This document shows, in pieces, positions 28,074 to 39,700 of a DNA stretch of 64,000 nt. The position numbers and the translations under genes were made by a program. Position 1 is the stretch's first letter; every line of letters begins with the position of its first letter. The stretch covers positions 24,965 through 88,964 of the forward strand of contig CAILLO010000016.1 in the NCBI GenBank assembly GCA_903835065.1. The letters run 5' to 3'. Source of the DNA: an uncultured Eubacteriales bacterium. Lineage in GTDB: Bacteria; Bacillota; Clostridia; Saccharofermentanales; UBA5734. The notes below the pieces were generated by a model. The model had not been told where the DNA came from and did not search any database. It saw only the letters and a list, made by a program, of their open reading frames with translations.

Positions 28074-29992
28074 AACAGGAAAAGGGCACCGTTTCCGTCC
28101 GCACCGAGAACATCTTCCCGATCATCCGCAAGTGGCTCTACTCCGACCACGACATCTTCCTGCGCGAGCTCGTGTCGAACGCGGCGGACGCCCTGAGCAA
28201 GATGAAGAGGCTCGCGACACTGGGCGAGGCGGCGGTGCCGGAGGGGACCGTCTACTGCATCGACGTCGTCGAGGACATGGAGAAGGGCACGTTGTCCTTC
28301 ACCGACAACGGCATCGGGATGACCCCGGACGAGGTCCGCAAGTACATCAACGAAATCGCCTTCTCGGGCGCCGTGGACTTCGTCGAGAAGTACAAGGACG
28401 CGTCGGCGGAGAGCTCCGGCATCATCGGCCACTTCGGCCTCGGCTTCTACTCGGCGTTCATGGTGTCCGACCGCGTGCGCATCGACACGCTGTCCTTCCA
28501 GGACGGCGCCGAAGCGGCGCGCTGGGAGAGCGAGAACGGCACCGAGTACGAGATGGGTTCGTCCGACCGCACCGAGCGTGGCACGACCGTGACGCTGTTC
28601 CTGTCCGAGGAGGGGAAGGCGCTGCTCGAGCCGGGCAAGGCGCGCAGCGTGCTCGAGAAGTACTGCTCCTTCATGCCATACCCGATCCACCTCGACGGCG
28701 CCGAGGAGCCGATCAACGACACGTCGCCGCTCTGGCTCAAGAACCCCAAGGAGTGCACGGACGAGGAATACCGCGCGTTCTACCGCAAGGCGTTCTCGGA
28801 CTACCGGGAGCCCCTGTTCTGGATCCACCTGAACCTGGACTATCCCTTCAGCCTCAAGGGCATCCTGTACTTCCCGCCGCTCGAGAACGTCTACGAGACG
28901 CTCGAGGGCCGCATCAAGCTCTACTACAACCAGGTTTTCGTGGCGGACAACATCAAGGAAGTGATTCCCGAGTTCCTGTTCCTGCTGAAGGGCTGCATCG
29001 ACTGCCCGGACCTGCCCCTGAACGTATCGCGCAGCTTCCTGCAGAACGACGGGTACGTCCAGAAGCTGTCGACGCATATCGTGCGCAAGGTGTCGGACAA
29101 ACTGACGGCGCTGTTCGAGACGTCGCGCGCCGAGTACGAGGGATTCTGGCCCGACATCGGGCCGTTCGTGAAATACGGCTGCCTGCGAGAGGACAAGTTC
29201 TACGACCGCATGAAGGACGCCCTTCTCTACAAGACGACCGACGGGACCTTCACGACGCTCGACGCGTATCTCGAGGCCAACAAGGAGAAAGCGCCGGTGA
29301 AGGTCTGGTACACCGTGGACGCCACGAAGCAGGGGAGCTACCTGAAGATGGCGGCCTCGCGCGGCATCGGCGTCGTCGTGATGGACCACGAGCTCGACAA
29401 CCCGTTCATGAGCATGATCGAATACAAGCACGGGAAGGTGCATTTCCAGCGCATCGACTCGGAACTGTCGGGCGAGGCCGCGGACAAGGAGTCCGTCGAC
29501 CGCTTGGCGCGCCTGTTCCGCGAGGCGGCCCGCGACGAGAAGCTCGACGTGCAGGTCCGTTCGCTGGGCGCGGACGGGCTGCCCGCGATGCTGACGGAGT
29601 CCGAGCAGTCGCGGCGCATGCAGGAGATGAGGAAGCAGTTCGAGGAGCAGCGCCGGAGGACGGCCGCGAAGGCGAAGAAGTCCGGCGAGGGCGCCGCGGC
29701 CGGGGCCGAGAGTGAAGACGACGCGGACCCGTTCGCGGACGGGAAGATCGACGAGCTGTTCCCGCTGGAGCGCCAGCTGGTGCTGAACCACGACAGCGCA
29801 CTCGTGAGGCGGCTGGAGCTGCTGGCGGAGCTGCCGGGCAAGCGGGAGGACGCGCACGAGGTGGCGATGCACCTTTACGACCTGGCCCGCCTCGGGCACG
29901 GGTCGCTGGCGGCGGCGGAGATGCACGCGTTCCTGGAACGCAGCGTGAAGTTGCTGGAGAAGGCCGCGGACGGCCTTCGGCAGGAAGGCTGA
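28070..29992 (+). CDS. htpG: Hsp90-family chaperone HtpG
   Basis: FPIIRKWLYSDHDIFLRELVSNAADALSKMKRL; FTDNGIGMTPDEVRKYINEIAFSG; GHFGLGFYSAFMV. Confidence 0.95.
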   Translation: MKQEKGTVSVRTENIFPIIRKWLYSDHDIFLRELVSNAADALSKMKRLATLGEAAVPEGTVYCIDVVEDMEKGTLSFTDNGIGMTPDEVRKYINEIAFSGAVDFVEKYKDASAESSGIIGHFGLGFYSAFMVSDRVRIDTLSFQDGAEAARWESENGTEYEMGSSDRTERGTTVTLFLSEEGKALLEPGKARSVLEKYCSFMPYPIHLDGAEEPINDTSPLWLKNPKECTDEEYRAFYRKAFSDYREPLFWIHLNLDYPFSLKGILYFPPLENVYETLEGRIKLYYNQVFVADNIKEVIPEFLFLLKGCIDCPDLPLNVSRSFLQNDGYVQKLSTHIVRKVSDKLTALFETSRAEYEGFWPDIGPFVKYGCLREDKFYDRMKDALLYKTTDGTFTTLDAYLEANKEKAPVKVWYTVDATKQGSYLKMAASRGIGVVVMDHELDNPFMSMIEYKHGKVHFQRIDSELSGEAADKESVDRLARLFREAARDEKLDVQVRSLGADGLPAMLTESEQSRRMQEMRKQFEEQRRRTAAKAKKSGEGAAAGAESEDDADPFADGKIDELFPLERQLVLNHDSALVRRLELLAELPGKREDAHEVAMHLYDLARLGHGSLAAAEMHAFLERSVKLLEKAADGLRQEG

Positions 29993-30005
29993 AAAGACGG
30001 ACGAG

Positions 30006-30045
30006 CGAGGGCGCGCGGGGGAGGACCTCCGCGCGCCTCGGTTTT
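30006..30045 (+). terminator. Terminator-like hairpin between htpG and purL
   Basis: cgagggcgcgcgg...ccgcgcgcctcg-gtttt imperfect inverted repeat. Confidence 0.55.
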
Positions 30046-30058
30046 CGGGGAGGTCGGG

Positions 30059-33000
30059 ATGGGCAAGACCGGGAATGTGCGCCGGCTGTATGTGGAAAAG
30101 CGCGCGGGATTCGAGGTCGAGGCGGAGGGCCTCCTGCACGACCTCACGGTCGGGCTGGGCGCGAAGAGCCTCGCGAAGGTGCGCGTGCTCAACCGATACG
30201 ACGTGTCCGGCCTGTCGGACGAAGAGTTCGCGAAGGCGCGCGGCCTCGTGTTCTCGGAACCCATGGTCGACGCAGTGCATGACGAGGCGGTCGACCTGTC
30301 CGACGCGGCGGCGGTCGTCGCCGTGGAGCCGCTGCCGGGGCAGTACGACCAGCGCGCGGATTCGGCGGCGCAGTGCGTGCAGATCCTGACCTGCGGAGAG
30401 CGTCCGCTGGTGCGCACGGCGCGCGTGGTGGCCCTGTACGGGGAGGTCGACGACGCGTGGCGGCGGAGGATCGAAGGCTACCTGATCAACCCGGTCGAGA
30501 GCCGCCGGGCCGCGGAGGAGAAACCCGCGACGCTGGAGCAGGCGCTGCCGCCGCCGGAGGACGTGCCCGTGGCGGGCGGATTCCGCGGGCTGCCGGACTA
30601 CGGTCTCGAAACGATGCGCAAGGCGTGGGGCTTCGCGATGAGCCTCGACGACCTCGCGTTCTGCCAGAAGCATTTCCGCGCCGAGGGGCGCGACCCGACC
30701 GAGACCGAGCTGCGCGTGCTCGACACGTACTGGTCCGACCACTGCCGGCACACGACCTTCCTGACGCGCATCGAGGACGTCGCGTTCGAACCGTCGATCG
30801 GAGGCGCGGGGGAGGATCCGGGCCATCCCGGCGGATTCGCCGCGTTCCTGCGCGACGTGCACGAGGACTACCGGGCGACGCGCCGCGTGCTGTACGCGGG
30901 ACGCCTCGAGCAGAGGCCCGAGTGCCTGATGGACCTCGCCACGATCGCCATGAAGAAGCTGCGCCAAGACGGCCTGCTGGCCGACCTCGACGAGTCCGAG
31001 GAGATCAACGCCTGCAGCCTGCGCGCCACGGTCGAAGTGGACGGGAAGCCGCAGGACTGGCTCGTCATGTTCAAGAACGAGACGCACAACCACCCGACGG
31101 AGATCGAGCCGTTCGGCGGCGCGGCGACCTGTCTCGGCGGCGCGATCCGCGACCCGCTGTCCGGGCGCTCGTACGTCTACCAGGCGATGCGCGTGACCGG
31201 TGCCGCCGACCCGCGGACGCCGTTCGACAGGACGCTGCCGGGCAAGTTGCCCCAGCGGCGCATCACCGTTGGCGCGGCGGCGGGCTACAGTTCCTACGGG
31301 AACCAGATCGGCCTCGCGACGGGTCTGGTCGACGAGGTCTACCACCCCGGGTACGTGGCCAAGCACATGGAGATCGGCGCGGTGATCGCGGCGGCTCCGG
31401 CGGCCAACGTGGTGCGCGAGCGGCCGCGGCCGGGCGACCGCATCGTGCTGCTGGGCGGCCGGACGGGGCGCGACGGCATCGGCGGCGCGACGGGCTCCTC
31501 GAAGGAGCACGACGAGTCGTCGGTCGAGACCGCCGCGAGCGAAGTGCAGAAGGGGAATCCCCCGACCGAGCGCAAGATCCAGCGCCTGTTCCGCGACCCG
31601 GACGTGTCGCGCCGCATCCGCCGCTGCAACGACTTCGGCGCGGGCGGCGTGTGCGTGGCGGTGGGCGAGCTCGCCGAGGGCCTGCGCATCGACCTCGACC
31701 GCGTGACGCGCAAGTACGAGGGCCTCTCGGGCACCGAGATCGCGATCTCCGAGTCGCAGGAGCGGATGGCGGTGGTGCTGGCACCCGAGGACGTGGCGCC
31801 GTTCCTGGCCGCCGCGCGCCGCGAGAACCTCGAGGCGAACGAAGTCGCGGAGGTGGTGGCGGAGCCGCGCATGACCATGGTGTGGCGCGGGCGGACGCTG
31901 GTCGACCTGCCACGCGATTTCGTCGACTCGAACGGCGCCCCGTCGCGCACGGCCGTGAAGGTGGCCGCGCCGGACGATGCGGGCGGGTATTTCACGGCGG
32001 TGCACCCGGACGCGGCAGCGGCCGGGGACGGGGCGGGGTTCGCGGCGCGCCTGGCGGGCGTGCTGGGCGGCCTCGCGGGCGGCTCGCGGCGCGGGCTGGC
32101 CGAGCGGTTCGACGCGACGATCGGCGCGGGCTCCGTGCTCATGCCCTTCGGCGGCAAGCGCCAGCTGACGCCCGAGGAGGGCATGGCGGCCCGGATTCCC
32201 GTGCTCGACGGCGAGACCGACGACTGCACCCTGATGACATACGGCTTCGACCCGTTCCTTTCCTCGCGCAGTCCCTTCCATGGCGCCGTCTACGCCGTCG
32301 TCGAATCGCTCGCGCGCATCGCCGCGCTGGGCGGCGACCCCGCGAAGGCGCGCCTGACGCTGCAGGAGTACTTCCCGAAGACCGGCCCCGACCCGGCGCG
32401 CTGGGGTGCCCCGTTCGCCGCGCTGCTCGGCGCGTACCACGCGCAGACGAAGCTCGGCGTGCCCGCCATCGGCGGCAAGGACAGCATGTCCGGCACGTTT
32501 CGAGACCTCGACGTGCCGCCGACGCTGGTTTCGTTCGCCGTCGCCCTGTCGAAGGCGTCGTGCACGACCGGCGCGGCCTTCACGGCGCCGCACCGGACCG
32601 TCTGGCATGTGCCCGTCCCGCAGGGCCCCTTCGGACTTCCGGACCTCGACCGGTATCGCGAAGTGCTGTCCGCGGTGGCGCGCCTCCAGGCGACCGGCGC
32701 TGTGACCGCCGCCGCGACGGTGCGTTCGACCGGCGTGGCCGCGACCGTGGCCCGCATGGCCTTCGGCAACGGAGTCGGCTTCCGGTTCCTTTCCCCTGCG
32801 GAGGGCGGTCGGATCTCCGGCGACGCGCTGTTCACGCCGGGCAACGGCGGTCTCGTGCTCGAGATGCGCGGCCTCAATCGGACCCTGCCCTGCAGCGACG
32901 CCTTTGACGCGCTCGAGGAGATCGGGGCGTACCGGCTCGGGGCGACGACCGAAGAGCCGCGCATCGCCACGAGCGATGGCGGGTCGATCGGACTCGCCGA

Positions 33001-33961
33001 GGCTCTCGCGGCCTTCGAATCGCCGTTGTCGGATGTGTTCCCGACGCAGGCCGCGCATGGCGTAGCCGTCTCCACGGACTTCCCCGACGCGCCGGCGCCC
33101 GCTCGCGCCGACGACCCCCGCCGGTCGCCGGCGGTGCATCTCCGCGCCCCCCGACCTCGCGTCTTCATCCCCGTGTTCCCCGGCACGAACTGCGAGTACG
33201 ACTCGGCGCGCGCCTTCGTCCGCGCCGGCGCCGAACCCGACGTCTTCGTGCTGCGCAACCTCGACCGCGCCGACATCGAGGCGTCGATGAAGGAGATGGC
33301 CGAGCGCATCGGCAGGGCGCAGATGGTCATGCTGCCGGGCGGCTTCAGCGGCGGCGACGAGCCCGACGGATCGGGCAAGTTCATCGCGACGGCCTTCCGA
33401 AATCCCTTCGTCGCGGACGCGACGATGGCCCTCCTGCACAATCGGGACGGGCTGGTCCTCGGCATCTGCAACGGCTTCCAGGCGCTCGTGAAGCTCGGCC
33501 TGGTGCCGTACGGCGAGATCCGCGACCTGACCGCCTCCGACCCGACGCTGACGTTCAATTCGATCGGCCGGCATGTCTCGCGCTACGTGCGCACCCGCGT
33601 CCAGAGCGCGACGTCGCCCTGGCTGGCGCGTTGCGCGCCCGGAGACCTGCACTGGATCCCCGTCTCGCACGGAGAGGGCCGGTTCTTCGCGGGTGACGCC
33701 CAGACCCGTGCGCTGTTCGCCGCGGGACAGGTCGCGACGCGCTATGTGGACGAGGCGGGGCGGCCGACCGGCGACCCGCGCTTCAACCCGAACGGGTCCG
33801 TGGAGGCAGTGGAAGGCATCACGAGCCCCGACGGCCGCGTGTTGGGCAAGATGGGCCACTCCGAGAGGCGCGGGACGAACCTCGTGCGCAACCTCGGCGG
33901 CGTCCCGGAGGATTTCGACCAACACCTGTTCGAGGCCGGCACCGCGTACTTCGCCGGCTGA
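30059..33961 (+). CDS. purL: Single-chain phosphoribosylformylglycinamidine synthase with C-terminal glutaminase
   Basis: TYWSDHCRHTTF; FKNETHNHPTEIEPFGGAATCLGGAIRDPLSGR; FPGTNCEYDSARAF; LGICNGFQALVKLGL. Confidence 0.95.
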   Translation: MGKTGNVRRLYVEKRAGFEVEAEGLLHDLTVGLGAKSLAKVRVLNRYDVSGLSDEEFAKARGLVFSEPMVDAVHDEAVDLSDAAAVVAVEPLPGQYDQRADSAAQCVQILTCGERPLVRTARVVALYGEVDDAWRRRIEGYLINPVESRRAAEEKPATLEQALPPPEDVPVAGGFRGLPDYGLETMRKAWGFAMSLDDLAFCQKHFRAEGRDPTETELRVLDTYWSDHCRHTTFLTRIEDVAFEPSIGGAGEDPGHPGGFAAFLRDVHEDYRATRRVLYAGRLEQRPECLMDLATIAMKKLRQDGLLADLDESEEINACSLRATVEVDGKPQDWLVMFKNETHNHPTEIEPFGGAATCLGGAIRDPLSGRSYVYQAMRVTGAADPRTPFDRTLPGKLPQRRITVGAAAGYSSYGNQIGLATGLVDEVYHPGYVAKHMEIGAVIAAAPAANVVRERPRPGDRIVLLGGRTGRDGIGGATGSSKEHDESSVETAASEVQKGNPPTERKIQRLFRDPDVSRRIRRCNDFGAGGVCVAVGELAEGLRIDLDRVTRKYEGLSGTEIAISESQERMAVVLAPEDVAPFLAAARRENLEANEVAEVVAEPRMTMVWRGRTLVDLPRDFVDSNGAPSRTAVKVAAPDDAGGYFTAVHPDAAAAGDGAGFAARLAGVLGGLAGGSRRGLAERFDATIGAGSVLMPFGGKRQLTPEEGMAARIPVLDGETDDCTLMTYGFDPFLSSRSPFHGAVYAVVESLARIAALGGDPAKARLTLQEYFPKTGPDPARWGAPFAALLGAYHAQTKLGVPAIGGKDSMSGTFRDLDVPPTLVSFAVALSKASCTTGAAFTAPHRTVWHVPVPQGPFGLPDLDRYREVLSAVARLQATGAVTAAATVRSTGVAATVARMAFGNGVGFRFLSPAEGGRISGDALFTPGNGGLVLEMRGLNRTLPCSDAFDALEEIGAYRLGATTEEPRIATSDGGSIGLAEALAAFESPLSDVFPTQAAHGVAVSTDFPDAPAPARADDPRRSPAVHLRAPRPRVFIPVFPGTNCEYDSARAFVRAGAEPDVFVLRNLDRADIEASMKEMAERIGRAQMVMLPGGFSGGDEPDGSGKFIATAFRNPFVADATMALLHNRDGLVLGICNGFQALVKLGLVPYGEIRDLTASDPTLTFNSIGRHVSRYVRTRVQSATSPWLARCAPGDLHWIPVSHGEGRFFAGDAQTRALFAAGQVATRYVDEAGRPTGDPRFNPNGSVEAVEGITSPDGRVLGKMGHSERRGTNLVRNLGGVPEDFDQHLFEAGTAYFAG

Positions 33962-34060
33962 TTTCTCCGGCCGTTTGTCGCGACTTGTCCCGGTTCGGCC
34001 GCCGACCGTCGGTTTCCGGGCCATCCGTCGCTCTCGCCGCCCCATTACGATGGGGGTGAG

Positions 34061-35086
34061 GTGATGCCCATGCGCAGACAGAACGGTCCTTCCACCCTCC
34101 TCCGCCGCATGCCCCGGTTCCGCCGCGCGCTCCGCCACTTGCGCGCCTTCGCCGCGTCGAGCCGCCGTGCCGCCTCCCGCAGGGGCGCGCCCGCGCGCCT
34201 CGCGCTCGCCGTCCTGCTCGGCTCGGCGCTGTTCGCGACGCTCGCCACCGGCGGCCTGTCCGGCGCCTTCGCGGCCCCGTCCCCCGCGGCCGCGACCGCC
34301 TCGCCGGACCTATCGTCCGCCGCGTCGGGAGGCGCCCGTCCCTCGTCCGCCGCCGCGACGCCGGGCGCCCCGTCGGGTCCGCTCCCGTCCGTCCCCGCCG
34401 CATCCGTCTCCCCCGGCGCCCCCTCGGACCCCGCCGCCCCGCCCGGGCCGTCGAGCTCCGCGACCGGCGCCGCGGTGCCGCAGGGCCTTGGAGCCGGTTT
34501 CGGCACGTACTGCGGCACGAGCTCGCAGGGCGAGCGCGACCTCGCGCCGCTGCGCGCGCAGACGGCCCTGGAATCCACGGCGCTGCGCTTCGCGGACCAC
34601 CTCGACGCGCTCGTCGCGTCGCTGTCCGGCACGCCGTATGCATTCGCGGACCTGTCGCTCGACCCGTCGGCCGGAACGCGCGCGTTCGTTTTCGCTGACT
34701 CCGTCGCGGGAGCCGAGAACCTGAACGGCTACTTCTACTTCCTGTACGATCCGAACGCCTCCCGCTCCGGACTCGCCCCGCTGGTTCTGGTCGTCGACAA
34801 GCTGTTCGAGGAGGACGAGCGCGGGCGCGCGACGTCCGACCGGACCTTCGCGACGCCCGCGGTCGAGGACGCTCTGCGCGCCGCCTTCGACGCCCTGTTC
34901 GGGGCGGTCGAGGGGAAGCGGGCGGCCGACTTCGCGACGGGCATCTACCGGGCGGTCTTCTCCGCCCGCGTGGACGGTGCCCCGCCGGTCGAGACCCGCC
35001 GGTACCTCGCCCTGCCGTCGACCACCGTGGTCTTCCAGGACTCGTACATGACCTATGTGGAATTCCTCCCGGGAGGCGCGCCGTGA
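34061..35086 (+). CDS. Secreted protein of unknown function (Arg-rich N-terminus, Ala/Pro/Ser linker, unique C-terminal domain)
   Basis: Hydrophobic segment ARLALAVLLGSALFATLATGGLSGAFAAP; C-terminal domain YFYFLYDPNASRSGLAPLVLVVDKLFEED...; GTGA overlap with next gene. Confidence 0.6.
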   Translation: MMPMRRQNGPSTLLRRMPRFRRALRHLRAFAASSRRAASRRGAPARLALAVLLGSALFATLATGGLSGAFAAPSPAAATASPDLSSAASGGARPSSAAATPGAPSGPLPSVPAASVSPGAPSDPAAPPGPSSSATGAAVPQGLGAGFGTYCGTSSQGERDLAPLRAQTALESTALRFADHLDALVASLSGTPYAFADLSLDPSAGTRAFVFADSVAGAENLNGYFYFLYDPNASRSGLAPLVLVVDKLFEEDERGRATSDRTFATPAVEDALRAAFDALFGAVEGKRAADFATGIYRAVFSARVDGAPPVETRRYLALPSTTVVFQDSYMTYVEFLPGGAP

Positions 35087-36649
35087 TTCGCGCCGTACGC
35101 CCTTCCCGGGCCCGCCGCGGCGCGGCGTCTGTCCTGCGCGCCGTCGCCGTGCTGCTGTCGCTCGTCCTGCCGTGCCTCGTGCCGCTCCCGAAGCTGACCG
35201 GCGCGCTCGTGCCCGGCTTCGCAGCCGCCGCGGCCGCTCCGGCGGGGATTTCGGACCAGGTTTCGTTCGAGGCCTGGCTCGCGGCCGCCGGACGCCCCGT
35301 CGCGAGCCGCTACCACGCCTACCGGGCAAGTTTCGCGACCTACCGCGACTTCGGCCTGCTCGTCTACGGCTCGCCGTACCTCGTGTCGAACAACCGGTAC
35401 GATGCCGCTTCCGGCCAGTACCGCTATCTGGGATACTCCTACGACGAATTCACCTACACCAACACGTTCTTCCCCCCCCGACGCACCGGTCGGTGACCCC
35501 CAGAGCACGCCGTGGCAGTGGACGGGAAGCTGGCAGGAGATCGCCCTCGGCACCGACGCGGCCGTGAGCTGGCTGCGGCTGAGCGCGCGTGAGAAGGAGC
35601 ACGTGAAGGCGTCGGTCCTTTACTACAGTGGCAGCAGCTACGGCGGGATGAACTTCCCGGCCCTCGGCCTGTCGGAGCAGAACACGGTCGTGCTGTCGCC
35701 TCCGTCCTGGACGCTCGGGTTCGCGCTGTACACGAAGCACTACTGGGGTACGGGCAACCTGCGCTACGCGACTTTCACCGGCAGGGGAATCGGGAACGTG
35801 GCCGTGGCCTGCGCGCTGGAGGAGACCGTCCACCCGGCGGACGGCACCTACGTCATCCCGGCGGATGCGGCTTCCGTGAGGATTCCCGTCCGGGTCACGG
35901 GGCGGATCGCATCCTACGGGGGCCTCGCCCGGGCCGGCGACGTCGCGCGCGTCGGGGCGTCCGCCGGCACGGCGGCCGTCGAGGGGACGGGCGCCGCGGA
36001 CGAATCGGCCGAAGGCTGGTTCGAGGTGCGGAAGGACCAGCTGGCGGGCGCCGCGTCCGCGAGCCTGACCCTGACCGGTTCGGCCTGGGCCGTGTCTGTC
36101 TTCGGGGATCCGGTCTTCGCCTCGACCGACCTGACCGTGACCGTCGCGGACGGGGCGAAGTCCGGCAGCCCGTTCCTGGAGCTCCGCATCGTCGGAGACA
36201 TCGGGTACTTCCGCGGACAGACCGACCTGCTCGGGCGCTCCGTCGACCGGGACCCGCTCCGGTTCCTCGGGCTCGAGACGGTGACGGTCACCGCCGTCTT
36301 CTCGCGGACGCCGGACCGGGTCGTGTTCACTCCCGTCGGGCTGCTGTACGCCGCCGAGTTCCGCGATCCGTTCGGAAACCTGTACGCGCTGTCGCGGCTC
36401 GGCCGCCGCAGTCCGGCGTATCCGGCCGACTTCACGGTGATCCCCGCGCCGGGGCAGACGAAGGTCGCGTTCCGCTACATGCTGCCGCTCGCTCCGTCGA
36501 CCGTGTCGTGGGAGGGCAGGGCGCTCCGCGGCGGCTACCGCTTCGAGGTGAGGGCGGAATCCGCGGGCCAGTCCTGGACGCGGGCGCTGACCGGCATCGG
36601 GATCACCGGCGACGTCTTCGACGTGGTGCACCTCCAGCCCGCGGGATGA
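35083..36649 (+). CDS. Secreted protein of unknown function interrupted at a C8 tract (ORFs 35083-35496 and 35402-36649)
   Basis: With one C fewer in the tract the reading joins as ...YTNTFFPPDAPVGDPQSTPWQWTGSWQEIAL...; signal-peptide-like N-terminus. Confidence 0.6.
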
Positions 36650-36752
36650 ACCCGCGGGTCGGGCCCGTCGTCCCGCAGACGGTTGCGCCGCGTTTCTCCG
36701 ATTCTGCTATACTTGTTGCATCCATGCAGTTGCAGAAAAGGAGTCTCCGACG

Positions 36753-39700
36753 TTGAAACCGCATCTCGACGATGGCATCGTCTTCAGCCTCACCTCCCGT
36801 CCGACCACCTATGCCAGGGGCCGGGCCTATTTCGAGCAGGGGCGGGTCTTCTCGCTCCGGTACGACGAGCCGTCGCGCCTGCTGTCCGCCTCCGTGCGCG
36901 GCACCGAGACCTACGACGTGACGGTCCGGTTCTCGGGCGAAGGCGCCTATGAGACCTGCCGCTGCGAGTGCGAGGACTTCGCGGCCGCCGAGGGACCCTG
37001 CAAGCACGTCGTCGCCGCGATGATCGCGTCCGTCGAGCAGCAGGCGTACCGCACGGGTCGCCGCTTCGGACCGGGTTCCGAGCTGATCGAGGCGCTCGAG
37101 GGGATCGGCGAGGAGAAGACCCGGACCGAGGTGCACCTCGAGGTCGCCCTGGCGCTGGATACGGCGGACAGCCAGCCGGTCCGCCCGGCCCTGGAGTTCC
37201 GCATCGGCATCGACAAGCTCTACAGCATCCGCAACCTCGCCGAATTCTGCGAGGCGCTGCGCACGGGCGCCGCGACGGAGGTCGGCCGCGGATTCCTGTT
37301 CGACCCGCGGCACCACCGCTTCTCCGCGACGGACCAGCGGCTCGTCGACCTGCTCGAGGAGCTCTGGGACTCCGAAGCCTTCCGCTCGCGCACCGGCCTC
37401 GTGCCGGGCAGCATCTCGCGCTCGTCCGGCCACGGCCTGTTCAAGGGCCGCCGCGTCTACCTCCCCCCGCAGGTCTTCGTGCGCACGCTGGAGCTCCTCG
37501 AGGGTTTCCGCTTCCTGTTGCGCCTGCCCGACAAGGACGTCGGCCCGACCGTCGTCCTCCGGTCGGAGATGCCGATCGACCTCCAGATCGACCGCCGCGG
37601 CGACGGGCTGCGCCTGTCGATCCACGACGTCCCCGCCCCCGTGCCCCTGACCGAGAACGGACGCTACTGCCTGCGCGGCGAATTCGTCTTCCGGCTGGAC
37701 GGCGAGCAGAAGCGCACGCTGCCGCCGATCCTGCGCGCCCTGGCCCGTTCTCCGGGCGGCATCGCCTTCTCGCCCGACGAGGAGGCCAAGGTCGTCTCCC
37801 GCGTGCTGCCACGCCTGCGCCTCGCCGGCAAGGTGCACGTCGACGCCGACCTCGCGGACAGCCTCTACAGCGCCGGCCTCTCGCCGCGGATCTACTTCGA
37901 CCGCGCGGGCGACGGCATCGCCGCCACCGTCGAGTTCTGGTACGAGGACCTCTGCATCAATCCCTTCGCCGAACCGCCGACGCAGCCCACGCCTTCGACG
38001 TCGTCCAAGGACCGGATCCTGATCCGCGACTTCGACACCGAGCGCGCCCTGATCGCCTTCTTCGACCGCGGCGATTTCCGCTTCCGCAACGGCACGGCCG
38101 TCCTCGTCGACGAGGACCGGCTGTACGCCTTCCTGCGGGACGACCTGCCGCTGCTCGCCGAACAGGCCGAGCTCTTCCTCTCGGAGGAGTTCCGGCGCCT
38201 GCGGATCCGCGACGCGCGCGCCTTCCGCACCGGTCTCCGCTTCGAGGAGGGCCGCAACCTCCTGTCGTTCACGTTCCAGCACGCGGAGATCACCGACCAG
38301 GAGCTCGCCCTGATCCTGTCCGCCCTGCAGAAGAAGAAGCGCTATTTCCGCCTCCGGGACGGCACCTTCGTCGACCTCGAGGACGGCCTGCTGCAGACCG
38401 TGTCCCGCACCATGGAGGAGCTCGGCCTCGACGGAGACGCCCTGCGCAAGGGCTCGGTCGAAATGCCGACCTACCGGGCGCTCTACCTCGATTCCGAGCT
38501 CCAGCGCCTCGAGCAGGGGCGCGTCGAGCGCAACCAGGCCTTCAAGCACCTGGTGATGAGCCTTCGCGAACCGCAGGACACGGACTATCCCGTCCCCGAG
38601 GAAGTGGCCGGCGTGCTGCGCGACTACCAGCGGACCGGGTTCCGCTGGATGCGCACCCTATCCGACTTCGGCATGGGCGGCATCCTCGCGGACGACATGG
38701 GACTCGGCAAGACCCTGCAGACGTTCGCCTACCTGCTGTCCGTCCGAAAGCCCGATGACCCGCCCGCGCTGGTCGTCGCACCCTCGTCGCTGCTGTTCAA
38801 CTGGCAGCAGGAGGCGGCGCGCTTCGCGCCGTCGCTGCGCACGATCGTCGTGTCGGGGCCGCCGTGCCAGCGGCAGGAGCTCATGAAGGAGTTCTCGCAG
38901 ACCGACATCGTGATCACGTCGTACCCGCTGCTCCGCCGCGACATCGAGGTCTACGCGGAAATCCCCTTCTCCGCCTGCTTCCTCGACGAGGCGCAGCACA
39001 TCAAGAACGCGTCCTCGGTCAACGCCCGCGCGGTCAAGCAGATCCAGGCGCCGAAGCGCTTCGCACTGACCGGCACGCCGATCGAGAACTCGCTCGACGA
39101 GCTGTGGTCGATCTTCGACTTCATCATGCCCGGCTATCTGCACTCCTACTCGCGCTTCCAGTCGCTCTACGAGCGGCCGATCGCGGCCGAAGGCAACATG
39201 GAGGCCCTCGAGCGCCTGTCCGCGCAGATCGCCCCGTTCGTCCTCCGCCGACTCAAGAAGGACGTCCTCAAGGAGCTGCCGCCGAAGTTCGAATCGCGCA
39301 TGAGCGTGGAGATGACCGAGGAGCAGAAGAAGATCTACGTCGCCCAGCTCGCCCTCGCCCGGCGCGAAGTCGCCGAGGAGCTCGCCGCGAACGGCGCCGA
39401 GCGCGGCCGCATCCGGATCCTGTCGGTGCTCGTCCGCCTGCGCCAGATCTGCTGCCACCCCGCCTCCTTCCTGCCCGACTACACGGGCGACAGCGGCAAG
39501 ATGCAGCTCCTGTCCGAAATCGTCGAGGACGCGCTCGAGTCGGGCCACCGGCTCCTCGTCTTCTCGCAGTTCACCAGCATCCTCTCGATCATCCGCGCCT
39601 GGGCCGACGCGCAGGGGATTCCCTACGCCTACCTCGACGGCAGCACGCCGGTCGGGGAGCGCTCCGACCTGGTGCGCCGCTTCAACGCGGGCACCGGCTC

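Noticed and set aside
28049-34138. 2029-aa minus-strand ORF antisense to htpG and purL
   Set aside because: Opposite strand encodes two unmistakable conserved proteins; the long antisense frame is a GC-rich codon-bias artefact with His/Arg/Ala-rich composition and no motif.
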